Shown here: positions 33,901 through 43,016 of the stretch, in pieces | Layout of the letters: each line of letters starts with the position of its first letter | Numbering within the stretch: the stretch's first letter is position 1 | Assembly (NCBI GenBank): GCA_963377175.1 | Contig: CAUJNA010003001.1 | Location: 437,501 to 501,500 of the forward strand | Direction: 5' to 3' | Length of the DNA: 64,000 nt | From: Effrenium voratum | Lineage: Eukaryota; Sar; Dinophyceae; Suessiales; Symbiodiniaceae | The notes under the pieces: model-generated | Databases searched by the model: none | What the model was told of the DNA's origin: nothing | Seen by the model: only the letters and a program-made list of their open reading frames with translations | Translations under genes and position numbers: made by a program

Positions 33901-36017
33901 ATCAGTTTCCTAGATGCCGCGCATGCAGAGGAAGAGGGGGGAGACACGGACTTGTGAGGTGTCTCATATGCAAGGACGAGTACTGCGATCAACACATCGC
34001 TTCGCCTGACGATGTGCGTCGTTTTGGGTCGAGTGTTCGACCTATCTGCCTCGGTTGTCTGAGAGCTGATCCCGACGGGAAAACTAAGCATCGCGGCCCC
34101 AGTGCGGGGCCTGGAGGACCTGATTGCATTCCTGATCATAATCAGCGGGATGGCACTGCTCCTGATCCTGGATCCGGGCCATCACGTGGAGATCCGTCAC
34201 ATCGGAGTCCTGAACCGCACCAAGGAAATTCTGGTTTTTGTTCCCACGCCGGAGCTGCCGGGCCAATGCCACCAAGGGCAATGTCTTCGCCCGTAGTCGG
34301 ACGAGCAGTTCCGAGGGGGACCATCAACACGTACCCCGGATGTTCCCCTACAGGGGGGATTTTCACCGGTCAGGTTGAGCATGGAACGTCTCAGGGAGTC
34401 ATTCGCGGGAGATACGGACCTGACGCTGCTGTGACAAATCAGCAGAATCCACAGCCTCACCACGGAGCACAGGATAACTCTGGCGGGCCAACTGGTTTTT
34501 CTCTTCCACCAGGACTCGGTAAGGGTGTGCATGGCGTTGATGGCGTCGGTGGTATTGGAGCTCCCGATATTCGCCGATCTTCCGCTGAGGAGAGAGTCTG
34601 CCCTCGGTGCAACATAAACGTCAAGACCAGCATCCCCGGGACGCCTCCATGTTTCCAAACTTGTTCGTTGTGCCGCACTTCTCTATGCGCCGCGTGCTGC
34701 CCGCCATCGTCCGGGAGTTGCTCTCTGTGTGCCATATCCATTGGCAGAGACGGCGTTTTACCTCCCCATGTTTTTGGGCAGGCTACTCGACCTCCCTTAA
34801 CTTCGTTGCCATCTGAGGCGAACAAGTGCGCCAACATAGAGCTCGAAAAAGAGCCCGCACCGCATGAGTTGCGAGACTGGATCATTTCCACGAGAGAAAT
34901 CGTGAGCAACGCATTCAGCTATGACTCGCCATATGCCATGTCTTGGGTCATGAGTGTCGAGAACGCCAGCACAATAGAGGAACTTGATGGGGAGTGCCTC
35001 TACCCGATCCTTGACAATAAGTTCAATGCTGCACTGAGAAAGTGCATCACATCGAAACCTATAGTTGCCAAGATCAGCAGGCTGACTGAAGAGGCTCAGG
35101 TGAAAAGGGGGACGAGGCTAAGAAGCCGCCAGATCCTGTTCTGTCTCATTGAATACCTTCGTCCCGATGAAGTCGGGAGCCAGTCTATCCGTACGAATGA
35201 ACTTCTTCGCCTATCTCTTGGCAGAGCTGCCGGGTCTGGCGAGCCCCAGCTTGAGAAATTCCTTGATAAATGGGAAGGACTCCTGGGCGGAATCACCGCA
35301 CCGATTGATCACCATGTTCTTCAGCATGTTTTCTTTGAGCAAGTTCGACACTCACCATGTTTGATGCCTGACGTACAACACTGGGATCGTAATCCAGACG
35401 TGCAAAATTACGACTGGATCATGAGGGCCGCTCGTAACGCTGTATCGAGGTGGAGGACGAGGTACAATGTCTCTGAGATAAAGGATCGAATGTACTCCCG
35501 ATCTCCGCATGCTGATCGCAACCCGAATGCCGCCGCTCCTGGGGTGCGCCGTCCTTCGCCGTTTGGGGATACTCGCAAGACAGGGGACGCGAGATCAAGT
35601 GATCGTGATCGCGGAAAGACGCGATCTGATGACCCCAGGCGGAATAGCAGGGAGCGCCCTTCTCCAGGAAGAGATCGCCGCCATGAGCATCCTGCCACCC
35701 CTGGAGTCTGTCATGATTGGCAGAAGGGGCAATGTAGGCGAGGTTCTGACTGCCGCTTTGCGCACCATGAGGAGAAGCCGAATTCTCCCCGCGATAACGA
35801 CGGTCCCATATACCCTGGGTACTGCAGAGAGTGGCTAAACGTCGGCAAGTGCACGCGTCCAAAGTGCACGTACAAGCATGAGAAGCCCCCTCCTGACCTA
35901 GCTCCGCTTCCCAGGAAGCCCAGTGCCCCTGCTACTGAGCGGGGGGGTGATTCGTCGGATCCCTATCCTGATGGGCGAATTGACAGTCCCGCACCCGGGG
36001 TTGACGAGGGTTTCTGA
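30930..36017 (+). CDS. Giant Gag-like protein with coiled coil and CCCH fingers
   Basis: 1,695 residues from the first ATG after an in-frame TGA at 30891. Residues 1-600 are low-complexity and include three tandem 20-residue SGTR-type repeats (31735-31905). Residues about 603-820 form a long coiled coil (CKAEIQGCRAEIRSCRDDIN onward). After a poly-Pro stretch comes a Cys/His-rich B-box/RING-like module (about 949-1050: CRSCGKSVCEDC, CFKCSDQFPRCRAC, CLICKDEYC) and a second Cys-rich module (about 1224-1270). Residues about 1300-1510 look like the Gag core. Two CCCH fingers follow (CHDWQKGQCRRGSDCRFAH and CREWLNVGKCTRPKCTYKH). CCCH fingers in place of the usual CCHC knuckle would bind RNA in the particle. 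It ends at a slippery heptamer plus stop that should send some ribosomes into pol. Confidence 0.85.
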   Translation: MASPGASHRGPGFVDDEANALRGNAAPAAPGLDSRLWPIPPMVGAEPNPGVITDDWILSQVVFDEDAEAPIPAAVLQIEDGPPLEEAEVPPNQVPSSISPTVPFVALQIEDRAVHHAAHPEPAQSWSLTWDQFDQLLGSGSQATPPDFGRLDFNSGAPVSVGNLDFQSLFDADWRSQPSRIDRSFDALPSHEPTQGFPHDGENDPIEDFSPSHVAGSAQPEVGKRAIEDWPQIAGPPPVSGSSDIDIIHDHPSPADMDFIPDAVSSHLSGTRDRNADRYNAGPNPPLSSGTRGRDANRYNAGSNPPNRTSGTSRSDAGRETAGPNPSSSSSRSHAGLFAAFNRRQTRKESAPDVIDLEEQSSHRTSDGSEQDTPGIGSTPFDLLDIPFHQPPRRGNEDDETIPGILDVIDEAEVTPERRTTSLPPSRVAKVLSPKPLNGDVAQRLDLTQPNPDQAQLRGSSSFDNVSGQTGTDSRATKRSSESPERREAALRLRSNPPAHHDPIDVPIHSAGSGLSSNAPMSEKETDDGINSTPRNRRPGLSTVAPGYGGLPSNQLVNDSVVPAFFQIGTPGCTPDREENSRGDHDADSRPAPSASTSGGHPVASELQRLLLAIHNEVKGCKAEIQGCRAEIRSCRDDINACVGEIKKINNRVDAFEKKVESSFSAVAGTLSKHEAKFRDFHEWVARSEKEMNERFKMYDERSNSIVISAAELREQAESLENVKVQLLRFSEIGALEAEVRKIKDEVEANSRSVIDIEGTISRERTIRGNVETYIQHLVPATDLKQFSDKVSGALNENSQKQEEFKLQLSRIARCVKDLHDKSLGPNPRDMQEQFMKLVLRVNEINMQIAEIREQPPAAYGSSNAGAASTAGTGSWEKSGDTNPLTQGRTPRGSPPRDAHTVSSTRSPPPPPPSGPPPPSPSAPIFGRDPSRTRAIARAAGAAPDNRARCAHEEAGHPQHREPRYPCRSCGKSVCEDCFDHDCNSCFKCSDQFPRCRACRGRGGRHGLVRCLICKDEYCDQHIASPDDVRRFGSSVRPICLGCLRADPDGKTKHRGPSAGPGGPDCIPDHNQRDGTAPDPGSGPSRGDPSHRSPEPHQGNSGFCSHAGAAGPMPPRAMSSPVVGRAVPRGTINTYPGCSPTGGIFTGQVEHGTSQGVIRGRYGPDAAVTNQQNPQPHHGAQDNSGGPTGFSLPPGLGKGVHGVDGVGGIGAPDIRRSSAEERVCPRCNINVKTSIPGTPPCFQTCSLCRTSLCAACCPPSSGSCSLCAISIGRDGVLPPHVFGQATRPPLTSLPSEANKCANIELEKEPAPHELRDWIISTREIVSNAFSYDSPYAMSWVMSVENASTIEELDGECLYPILDNKFNAALRKCITSKPIVAKISRLTEEAQVKRGTRLRSRQILFCLIEYLRPDEVGSQSIRTNELLRLSLGRAAGSGEPQLEKFLDKWEGLLGGITAPIDHHVLQHVFFEQVRHSPCLMPDVQHWDRNPDVQNYDWIMRAARNAVSRWRTRYNVSEIKDRMYSRSPHADRNPNAAAPGVRRPSPFGDTRKTGDARSSDRDRGKTRSDDPRRNSRERPSPGRDRRHEHPATPGVCHDWQKGQCRRGSDCRFAHHEEKPNSPRDNDGPIYPGYCREWLNVGKCTRPKCTYKHEKPPPDLAPLPRKPSAPATERGGDSSDPYPDGRIDSPAPGVDEGF

Positions 36018-38245
36018 GAGGGGCGGGCCGTTACCCACAGGCCTCGCCGGGAATATCTATCGCATGCCCAGCGACCAAATGTGAATCTGGTGGTCTAACG
36101 GGTGCCCTTTCTGACAGGACACCCGGCCGTTCTCCTCCTGCTGATGCACAAGTGTGGTCTAGAACCGATCACCGGGCCTGCATGTTTCAGGGACCCACTG
36201 GTGGAGGCCCCGAGCTACAGAATGTGGTGTGGAGACGTACCGTTTCCATCCCCGACGGACGGGTTATCCAGGACCTTCCAATCACCTCTCACACTTCGCG
36301 GAATAGGATGTTCTGTCCTATCGGTTTTACCGGCGACGTGAAAACTACTTTTTGGTCATTCACTGATCCTGTTAAGCGTGCCGCGTGGAATGCCTCTATG
36401 CGTCCGAACGTCTACAACGACGATCGCAGCCCGACAGTTCAGATCAATGACTCCGCCATGATTGAGTATATCGTCGTTTCCGATAACAACCTTATGAAGC
36501 AGATTTCTCATGTTTCTCAGAAATCCAGGAATCCATCATATACTCACTCCGGGGAGTTCAAGAACGCTTCAAAGATCACCATTGAACGGCAAAGTGAGAA
36601 GGCCATTCTCCGCGCACTCTCCATGCAGGAGCAGGTCGCCATTGATCAGGAGGGCGAATACCTCGAATCTAAACCGATTCGACGGCGCATGATGTATAGA
36701 GCATCGCGCATGTCCTCCACTCCATCCGCTCCTGGTCACGAACGATCGATCCGATGGCTTGCTGATACAGGCTGCCCCATCGACCTTGTCGGACTGAACG
36801 AACTTAGTGCCGGAGAGCAGAGTCTGGTGAAGAAAACCGGACGTACCCATGCCCTGCAGACCGCCAACGGTACGGCGTCGACCCTCGGAAACATTGCTGC
36901 TGATATGCAGGACATTGACGAGGTGATTGATGCCCACGTCATGCAGAACACGCCATCGCTCATCTCTATTGGCAAACGCTGTATGGAGCAAGGTTATACA
37001 TTCACCTGGCCCGCAGGTGAGCTTCCCGTCCTCCAAGGACCTGATGGCAAGGAAATTGTGCTCGACGTGCTGAACAACGTCCCGTACTTGCCTGCCTCAC
37101 GTTGTAACTTCAGTTCTCCGGTCGCCGGTCAGTACCCTGATATCCCTGCTGTTCCCGCTCCTTCTGCTCTTTCCGGGGATGTCATCCATGAAGGAACAGA
37201 GGACATACCTTCTGTACCCGAAGGCCATCCTGGCCCACCCGACCCTGATCCTCCTGCCTCTGATCCAATTGAGGAAACCGTCGAACTTGAAGGCCACGGC
37301 CCCCTGCGTAGCGCCGATGACTGGAGAGCTGACGCCTTGACCCTCCGCCACATGATGACTCATCTTCCCAAGAACCCTTTTTGCTCGCATTGCCAGCGTG
37401 CCAAGATGGAGAATGTTAGGCTGTTCCGGAAGAAGGGCGCGGCTGGTCATGGAGCCGAAGACTTTGGCGACTTAGTCACCGCCGACACGATGGTTCTGCG
37501 AGGGCTACGTGACAGGGGCATCAACGGCGAGGCCGACGCCATCGTTTTCTATGATCTCGCCACTTCGTGGATCGATGTCATGCCTGTCATGAACCGCTCT
37601 GACGCTAACACCGTCGACGCTTTCAACCGCTTCGCAGGGCCTCAAAATGACATCAAGATGATGCACACTGATCAAGCTAAAGAACTTGTCAGTGCTTGCA
37701 AAGAACTGCGCTGGATACATGAATGGTCTACTCCGGGAATGCCAAAGACCAACGGCATCATTGAAAACAAAGTCAAATTAGTCCTTCATGGTGCACGTGT
37801 GCTTTTACGTCAAGCCGGGTTAGAAGCCCGATGGTGGCCCTACGCAACAAGTACTTTGCCGTCGCTAGGAACATCGAGAATCGGGGAGGTGGAAGCGCGT
37901 GGTCTAAAAGACACGCCCCCCTTCCTTTCAACGGCAAGCTTCTTCCCTTCGGTTGCTTGGTTGATTTCTTCCCCGTCGCCCCCAAACCGCGTCGTGTTGA
38001 AAAGGGGGGGATCAAAAACGCCCCCGAAGATCAAAATAAGCCTGCCGACGATGACTATTGGAGCAAAGACGAAGAGAACGAGTGTGTTATCCGTATACAC
38101 CGGACACCTAGAAAGAAACTCTTCGATCCAAGGGGCTCCAACTGCCCGATCGACGTTGAATTCCTCGCTGACGAAACTCTCACCATCATTAAATATCTCA
38201 ACGGTGAAAATGACTCTATTCAGTCAACCACGTGGAGAAACCTGA
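36005..38245 (+). CDS. Pol part 1: aspartic protease and integrase
   Basis: The frame is open from 36005, overlapping the Gag end, and lies at -1 to Gag, so it needs no start codon of its own: translation by frameshift is the natural route. The retropepsin motif ADTGCPIDLV lies at 36764 (Asp codon). An HHCC-like zinc motif (HMMTHLPKNPFCSHC) precedes the integrase core, whose catalytic residues are Asp at 37484 (VTADTM), Asp at 37670 (MHTDQAKEL) and Glu at 37763 (NGIIENKVK). The homologous frame continues as ARWWPYA up to about 37850 and then jumps to the next frame. The codons from about 37853 to 38245 are shadow sequence. The break is a one-base loss near the AA run 37846-37850, with no slippery heptamer there, so it is damage or an assembly error. 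Confidence 0.88.
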   Translation, partial: RGFLRGAGRYPQASPGISIACPATKCESGGLTGALSDRTPGRSPPADAQVWSRTDHRACMFQGPTGGGPELQNVVWRRTVSIPDGRVIQDLPITSHTSRNRMFCPIGFTGDVKTTFWSFTDPVKRAAWNASMRPNVYNDDRSPTVQINDSAMIEYIVVSDNNLMKQISHVSQKSRNPSYTHSGEFKNASKITIERQSEKAILRALSMQEQVAIDQEGEYLESKPIRRRMMYRASRMSSTPSAPGHERSIRWLADTGCPIDLVGLNELSAGEQSLVKKTGRTHALQTANGTASTLGNIAADMQDIDEVIDAHVMQNTPSLISIGKRCMEQGYTFTWPAGELPVLQGPDGKEIVLDVLNNVPYLPASRCNFSSPVAGQYPDIPAVPAPSALSGDVIHEGTEDIPSVPEGHPGPPDPDPPASDPIEETVELEGHGPLRSADDWRADALTLRHMMTHLPKNPFCSHCQRAKMENVRLFRKKGAAGHGAEDFGDLVTADTMVLRGLRDRGINGEADAIVFYDLATSWIDVMPVMNRSDANTVDAFNRFAGPQNDIKMMHTDQAKELVSACKELRWIHEWSTPGMPKTNGIIENKVKLVLHGARVLLRQAGLEARWWPYATSTLPSLGTSRIGEVEARGLKDTPPFLSTASFFPSVAWLISSPSPPNRVVLKRGGSKTPPKIKISLPTMTIGAKTKRTSVLSVYTGHLERNSSIQGAPTARSTLNSSLTKLSPSLNISTVKMTLFSQPRGET
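36008..36048 (+). promoter_or_regulatory. -1 ribosomal frameshift signal between gag and pol
   Basis: GGGTTTC at 36008-36014 is a canonical X-XXY-YYZ slippery heptamer in the Gag frame (GAG GGT TTC). It is followed at once by the Gag stop TGA (36015-36017). After a 7-nt spacer, GGCGGGCC (36022-36029) can pair with GGCCTCGCC (36040-36048; one bulge, one G-U) around a 10-nt loop. The pol frame is exactly -1 and open across the site. Heptamer, spacer and stem all match known retroviral and retrotransposon -1 signals. Confidence 0.8.
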
Positions 38246-40761
38246 GTGATCCTAGAGATGATCAATCGCAAGATTGGATTGGCGAAACCTATTTTCAGGT
38301 CGACGTCCACGCTCTCGAGAAATGGGGCGAAACCTCAAGGGAAGACGCACCTCTTTCTGATGATGACTATGAACCCATGTCAGCAGAAGAAATCCAGGAA
38401 GCTCTGCGCGACTGTGACTACGACCCCCTCGCTGAATTCGCTGAGGAAGAATCTAGTATCGCTCCCGCTGTTCCCGGCGAAGAACACGATCACTATAAGG
38501 CTCCCAAGTTCGCCCCTGTTGCCAAACCTGGTGTTTTCCTTGGTTATCGGTTCGAACCCGGAGGGAAATGGAAAGGCGACTACTATGTTGCTGACCTCGA
38601 GCATTTTCAGGCTGGAGTTGTTCGGCCTAGTGTCCACCAAGTGAAACAGATCTACCACGATGCTGAAGAGCCGTTCGTGTTTCCTCTGCTAAAAGCATAT
38701 GAGGCTCGTACCCGAGAAATTGCATCATACAAGCATGATCGCCTGCCAGACCCTGATCGCCTCAGCGGAAAAATTCTGTCCCGTGAAGACGAGTCCTTCA
38801 GCTTTGACGAGGGGCGCTTTGATCATGGGGACGATGAGGATGATCGTCGAAATCGGCGACAGAATGATGGCTCTGACAATGTTCCTGAGACTGACCTCAT
38901 AGATCGTCACGTCTCGGATGGATCTTCCCCTGACAAAAGGGATGACTACTGGGTGCGCTTTGAAGAAGAAAGGTCCTGGCATCGATACCATGTCAAGGCG
39001 AGAAAGGACTTCTTTGGAGACGACACCCGTCCTCTGCCTTCAGGGGGGCCGGTCCAAGCTGATCTCGACGACATCAGGATCACTCATTGCAACTTCCTCG
39101 ATTCCAGAGATGAGGTCTATCGCGACTCCCGTGATGTGTATGCCAGCGGCCATCGGGTTAGAACACACAAGTTCTGGACCGGGGTTACCATCCTCTTTGA
39201 CAAGGGGTGCGCGCCCAAAAGGAGGCGTCCCTCTCCCAAGAAGCCGCTCTGCGAAGATGTATTACCGGGAAGTAAGGAGGACATTGATTATCCTCAGTCC
39301 TCCAAACGCAAAGAACGTCCCTACACCGGGACGGGGAAGCCCAACTCCATCTCGTCCGATGATTGGCGAGCCATGTCGCTCACCGCGCGAAGGATCTATG
39401 TCAGCACTGAGAGGGAGCTTGAGGTTGAGAAGTCTCGCTCCAAGCCTAGCGACGATCACCCTGGCGCGCCGGCCACCTCCAATAAATCACTTTTAATTGA
39501 ATTTGCATGCGAAGCCGATTCCGCACTTTCCGCCACTATGTTTGAATTTGGTGGAGATGCCATTCGCGTGCACAAGGGCTCCTTTGATATCCTTAAGGGC
39601 AAGGACGTTAAGAGGCTTATCGAGATCGTTAGGAAGAATCCTAAATGCGATCTTTGGTCCTCTATTCCCTGTGGACCTTGGAGTACTTGGCAATACGTCA
39701 ACCTTTCTCAGTACGGACCCGAGTTCGCCGCCGAGCTTAACGACGCTCGAAGACAGTCCCAAATCATGTTCGCGGCCTTCATTCGAGTTTCTCATGAAGT
39801 GCGGAAGGGTGGTGGACGAATTGCCTATGAATGGCCACGTCATTGCCTTGGATGGTCCCAACCCTTCATGAAGAAGTTTCTTAACGATCCTGAGATTCTC
39901 ACTGTCAATATTGACGGATGCGACTTCGGAATGAAGGACAAGAACGGAACGCCCATCCGGAAGCAATGGAGAATCGCTACGAACTCTCCCGACCTCGCCG
40001 CCGCGCTCGGGGGCCGAACGTGTCATCATGAAAAGGGGTTCGCGCACGCCAGAATTGAGGGGTCCCTCACTCCGCTCACTGCCCTCTATCCAAAGCAGAT
40101 GTGCCAGACGATCATCAAATCCTGGTACAGAGGGAGGGCTGAGAGATCAACGATCCCCGTCGCGGTCGCCGAGCCCAACAACCGCGCTGCTTGGAAAAGA
40201 GACCCCCATGCGCTCTATATCCATCCTCTTCGGGAAGGGATCGCTGTCCCGAATCGCGGGACTCCTGAAAGTGTTGGTCTGGATTTTCAATCGGCCGATG
40301 ATCACATAGTCCCCGCTGGCGACAAAGCCACCATCGGGACTGGCTTGGCCATCACCATTCCCGAGGGAGTATACGGGAGAATAGCCCCCCGCTCTGGCCT
40401 TGCTGCCAAGCACATGATTGACATCGGTGCCGGCGTCATCGACCCCGACTATACCGGGGAGGTCAAAGTTGTAATCTTCAACCATTCGAACAGTGACTTC
40501 CTCATCAAGCAGGGAGATAAAATCGCGCAACTCATTCTTGAGCGCGTCTCTATTCTTGAGCCCGTCATATGCGTGCAGAAGCCGCGTGCCACCGAAAGAG
40601 GGGGGCAAGGATTCGGTAGCACCGACAAAGGTGCCCCCGCTGCATCCGCTACTTTCCCATCACATGTGTGGTCCTCCACCGGAAACACCGAGTGGTTTGC
40701 CATGCCTCGTGGGGCCGATGGGTCCGGTCACAGTCCACCAGGAGAGGCTGAACGAGCTTAA
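37831..40761 (+). CDS. Pol part 2: integrase tail, methyltransferase-like domain, dUTPase
   Basis: The listed start is a GTG inside integrase. The frame simply continues pol after the break near 37850. Residues about 10-400 hold the integrase tail and linker, including FLGYRFEPGGKWKGDYYV. At 39478-40140 is a methyltransferase-like domain: EFACEADSALSATMFEFGG (possible cofactor loop), SIPCGPWSTW (PC motif as in cytosine-C5 methyltransferases), YEWPRHC (in the place of the ENV motif) and INIDGCDFGM-like sequence. At about 40213-40632 is a dUTPase with all five motifs: SVGLDFQS, APRSGLAAKH, GVIDPDYTGEVKVV, GDKIAQLILER and ERGGQGFGSTDK. dUTPase keeps uracil out of cDNA. The real pol sequence stops at 40737, where the TIR element begins. 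The last eight codons and the TAA belong to the insert. Confidence 0.88.
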   Translation: MVALRNKYFAVARNIENRGGGSAWSKRHAPLPFNGKLLPFGCLVDFFPVAPKPRRVEKGGIKNAPEDQNKPADDDYWSKDEENECVIRIHRTPRKKLFDPRGSNCPIDVEFLADETLTIIKYLNGENDSIQSTTWRNLSDPRDDQSQDWIGETYFQVDVHALEKWGETSREDAPLSDDDYEPMSAEEIQEALRDCDYDPLAEFAEEESSIAPAVPGEEHDHYKAPKFAPVAKPGVFLGYRFEPGGKWKGDYYVADLEHFQAGVVRPSVHQVKQIYHDAEEPFVFPLLKAYEARTREIASYKHDRLPDPDRLSGKILSREDESFSFDEGRFDHGDDEDDRRNRRQNDGSDNVPETDLIDRHVSDGSSPDKRDDYWVRFEEERSWHRYHVKARKDFFGDDTRPLPSGGPVQADLDDIRITHCNFLDSRDEVYRDSRDVYASGHRVRTHKFWTGVTILFDKGCAPKRRRPSPKKPLCEDVLPGSKEDIDYPQSSKRKERPYTGTGKPNSISSDDWRAMSLTARRIYVSTERELEVEKSRSKPSDDHPGAPATSNKSLLIEFACEADSALSATMFEFGGDAIRVHKGSFDILKGKDVKRLIEIVRKNPKCDLWSSIPCGPWSTWQYVNLSQYGPEFAAELNDARRQSQIMFAAFIRVSHEVRKGGGRIAYEWPRHCLGWSQPFMKKFLNDPEILTVNIDGCDFGMKDKNGTPIRKQWRIATNSPDLAAALGGRTCHHEKGFAHARIEGSLTPLTALYPKQMCQTIIKSWYRGRAERSTIPVAVAEPNNRAAWKRDPHALYIHPLREGIAVPNRGTPESVGLDFQSADDHIVPAGDKATIGTGLAITIPEGVYGRIAPRSGLAAKHMIDIGAGVIDPDYTGEVKVVIFNHSNSDFLIKQGDKIAQLILERVSILEPVICVQKPRATERGGQGFGSTDKGAPAASATFPSHVWSSTGNTEWFAMPRGADGSGHSPPGEAERA

Positions 40762-40765
40762 AGGA
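40738..40765 (+). repeat. Left terminal inverted repeat
   Basis: 28 bases starting CCAGGAGAGGCTGAAC. They are the reverse complement of 58552-58579 except at base 17 (G here, A in the other arm). Confidence 0.85.
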
Positions 40766-41067
40766 AGGCCTGCCTGGGCGTGCTTAAAGTATAGTTTTTG
40801 GAGGTGAGAAAACTCAACGCACGGATCTGAAGATCTGATCCTGGCTGTGTAGAGCGCGCGAGTGATAAAGCTGCTGCGCCAAGCGGGAATTAATCTCCAA
40901 CAAAGCGCGCGCTCACAGGATTTTGAAGACACGCGCGTGAAAAGGCTACTTAACTTTCGGCCCCCAGAAAAGTGAGAGAATAGCCAGGTCCAATACGGCG
41001 AAAACCAGCCCTGCGCGCGAATTTTCACAGCTGCCACGTTATCCCACACTCATTCTATACTTCCTTA

Positions 41068-41275
41068 TTTTTTTTTTTTAACATTTTAACCCCCCCCCCC
41101 CAATCCCCTTTTATTTTTCCCCTTTTTTTTTTCTTTTTTCAATACTATTTTTATTTCCTTTTACCCCCCCTTTTTCCATTTTTTGTTTTTGTGATTTTGG
41201 CCCCTTGAGTTGCGCCCATGGCCCCCCCCCCCCCGGGGGGCCCGCCCAAGGCCCCCCCCGCCGGGCTCAGAGCGC
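41068..41275. repeat. Homopolymer-rich low-complexity block
   Basis: Runs of T (up to 10-11), C (up to 13) and mixed T/C, plus a C13-G6 junction near 41222-41240. There is no coding signal. Such runs are hard to sequence, so the exact length is unsure. Confidence 0.85.
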
Positions 41276-43016
41276 ACATTTCTCAGATTAACTCGCCCAA
41301 TTTTTGCCCCACGGTACCCAAGATTGCCCCTATTTGCTCCGTTAATTTACCAAATTTACACAAGGATTTCCCACGGCGCCTTTTGGCCCACGAACTCCTT
41401 TTTTGAAAGCAAGTTGCGCTTGAGGTCTTGGAGCTTACATTTAGTTTTTCACTACCGGTCAAGTCGTATATATAGGTTTCGCACCCGCAGCCATTTCGTT
41501 GGACACACGCACGCAGCAAGTCATGCAATCCCAAAGTTCACGTTAGCTTGAGTTGCTGCAGCCGTTGGACACACACAGCAAGTCACAGAGCAAGCAAGAG
41601 AACGCCATTTAAATCCCTAAAGAATTTTCTGCAGGAGTTTTTTTGCAAACTCGTTTGAAGAAGAGAACAACTTTTTAGCTGAGCTCGCGCATGCGTGCTG
41701 GCTGAGTGGGCCTCTTTTCGGCCGCGGCCTTGGATTTATAAGCACTTGCTCGCGTGGAGCGCGTCGCTGGATCGCAGGCTTGAAGAGCAGGAGCGGGCGC
41801 AGGCACGCCCACCCCCGGCAGCATTGTGGATTCATTTTCTTGGAGCGCGTCATGCGCGCGCCCGCATGCATTGTCCGGCTTTTGTTGCTCAAGCATGCTT
41901 AGGTTGGGCAGCTATGTAACTAGGCTGCGCCGAAAGCGTGCAGAGCGGGCGGACCAGCTCTTCCGCGCGCTGGCGCGCTACTCGAGCAGCCACGACCACC
42001 TGGCGGTCACCGGGGAGCTCTTTCCCAGAGGGAATTTGAAAAGCCGTCAGGTGCAAGAGCAGCTGCGGTTCCTTGCAGACTTCAGCGGCCGGTTCTTCAC
42101 GAGCCGCGTGTGTGTCCGAGCGGTGCTGCTTCTGCTCACTGAGCTGCAGATCCAGCCACCCAGGCAGGAGACCGCTGAGGAGTGGTCCAAGCGACAGGCG
42201 TCTCGCCTGCAACTGCTTGCGAAGCGGACAAAGGCGCTGGCCCGCGCCCGCTCGCGCGCCATGGCACTTGACGACATGGAAACCTTGCCTTTTGCCAGGC
42301 TCTCAAAACTTGCCCTTGCTCATTGCATGCTTGCGCACGCGCGTGATTGACCCAGGAACCCGAGGACCACTCCTTGGCGGTTCAGGACGCGCCTTATAAG
42401 GCGCTCTGTTTTTTTGTTCATTCGTATTCCTTTTTCCCGCAGCTCAGGACCACGTCACAGCCCCCGCGGACTGCGATGCCCAGGCCGGCACCCTTTGCAC
42501 CCCTTCGTTGACTTTGTAGCTTTTCTTATTGCTCGCCAGGAGCACGAGGACCACCTCGACACGGCCGAGGCTTGACCTTGCACGCAAGCAGAAAATACCC
42601 CTGCGTGCTTTCCGGCCTTGCAGGCCAGTAGTTGGGAGGCCACGCCGCCTCGCCCTTATTTTGTTCGTTTTGTTTGCAGAATTTGCCAGGACCAGGAGAC
42701 CCGGGCGACAGCTTGGGAAGACAATGGCGAAGCCTGGCGCTCGACACAGGCACATTCATTTTTGCGCGCATGTTGGCGGCTCGGCGAAAGGGTGCGTCCC
42801 ATCTTCCCCATTTCCCTCCTTTTATTTTTGCTGTTGGGCCGGCTTGCCAGGAGAACGAGGACAAGCCCTACCCGGCCTCAGCCTCAGCGTCAGCATTCGT
42901 CCAGTTTATTTGCTTTTTAAGTTCTCTGCAGGTAGACCGTGGCTTTCTCCAACAGGATGCTGCGACTGCCATGGGCTCAGTTTACGCATCTTCATCAACC
43001 CTTTTCTTTTGCAGCG
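41276..43016 (+). other. Left part of the insertion: possible split gene, first exons
   Basis: One frame (41826-42350, 174 codons; Arg/Ala/Leu-rich) may be an exon. It contains RLRRKRAERADQLFRALARY and a helical basic C-terminal part, with no domain I know. Downstream, short acidic islands such as EHEDHLDTAE (about 42540) and ENEDKPYPA (about 42851), each directly preceded by a CAG acceptor-like triplet, foreshadow the repeated modules of the next region. Exon limits cannot be set without transcript data. Confidence 0.35.

Noticed and set aside
37840..37860. Programmed frameshift inside integrase
   Set aside because: The -1 jump lies within a conserved domain and no slippery heptamer is present. 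A one-base loss at a short A run explains it.
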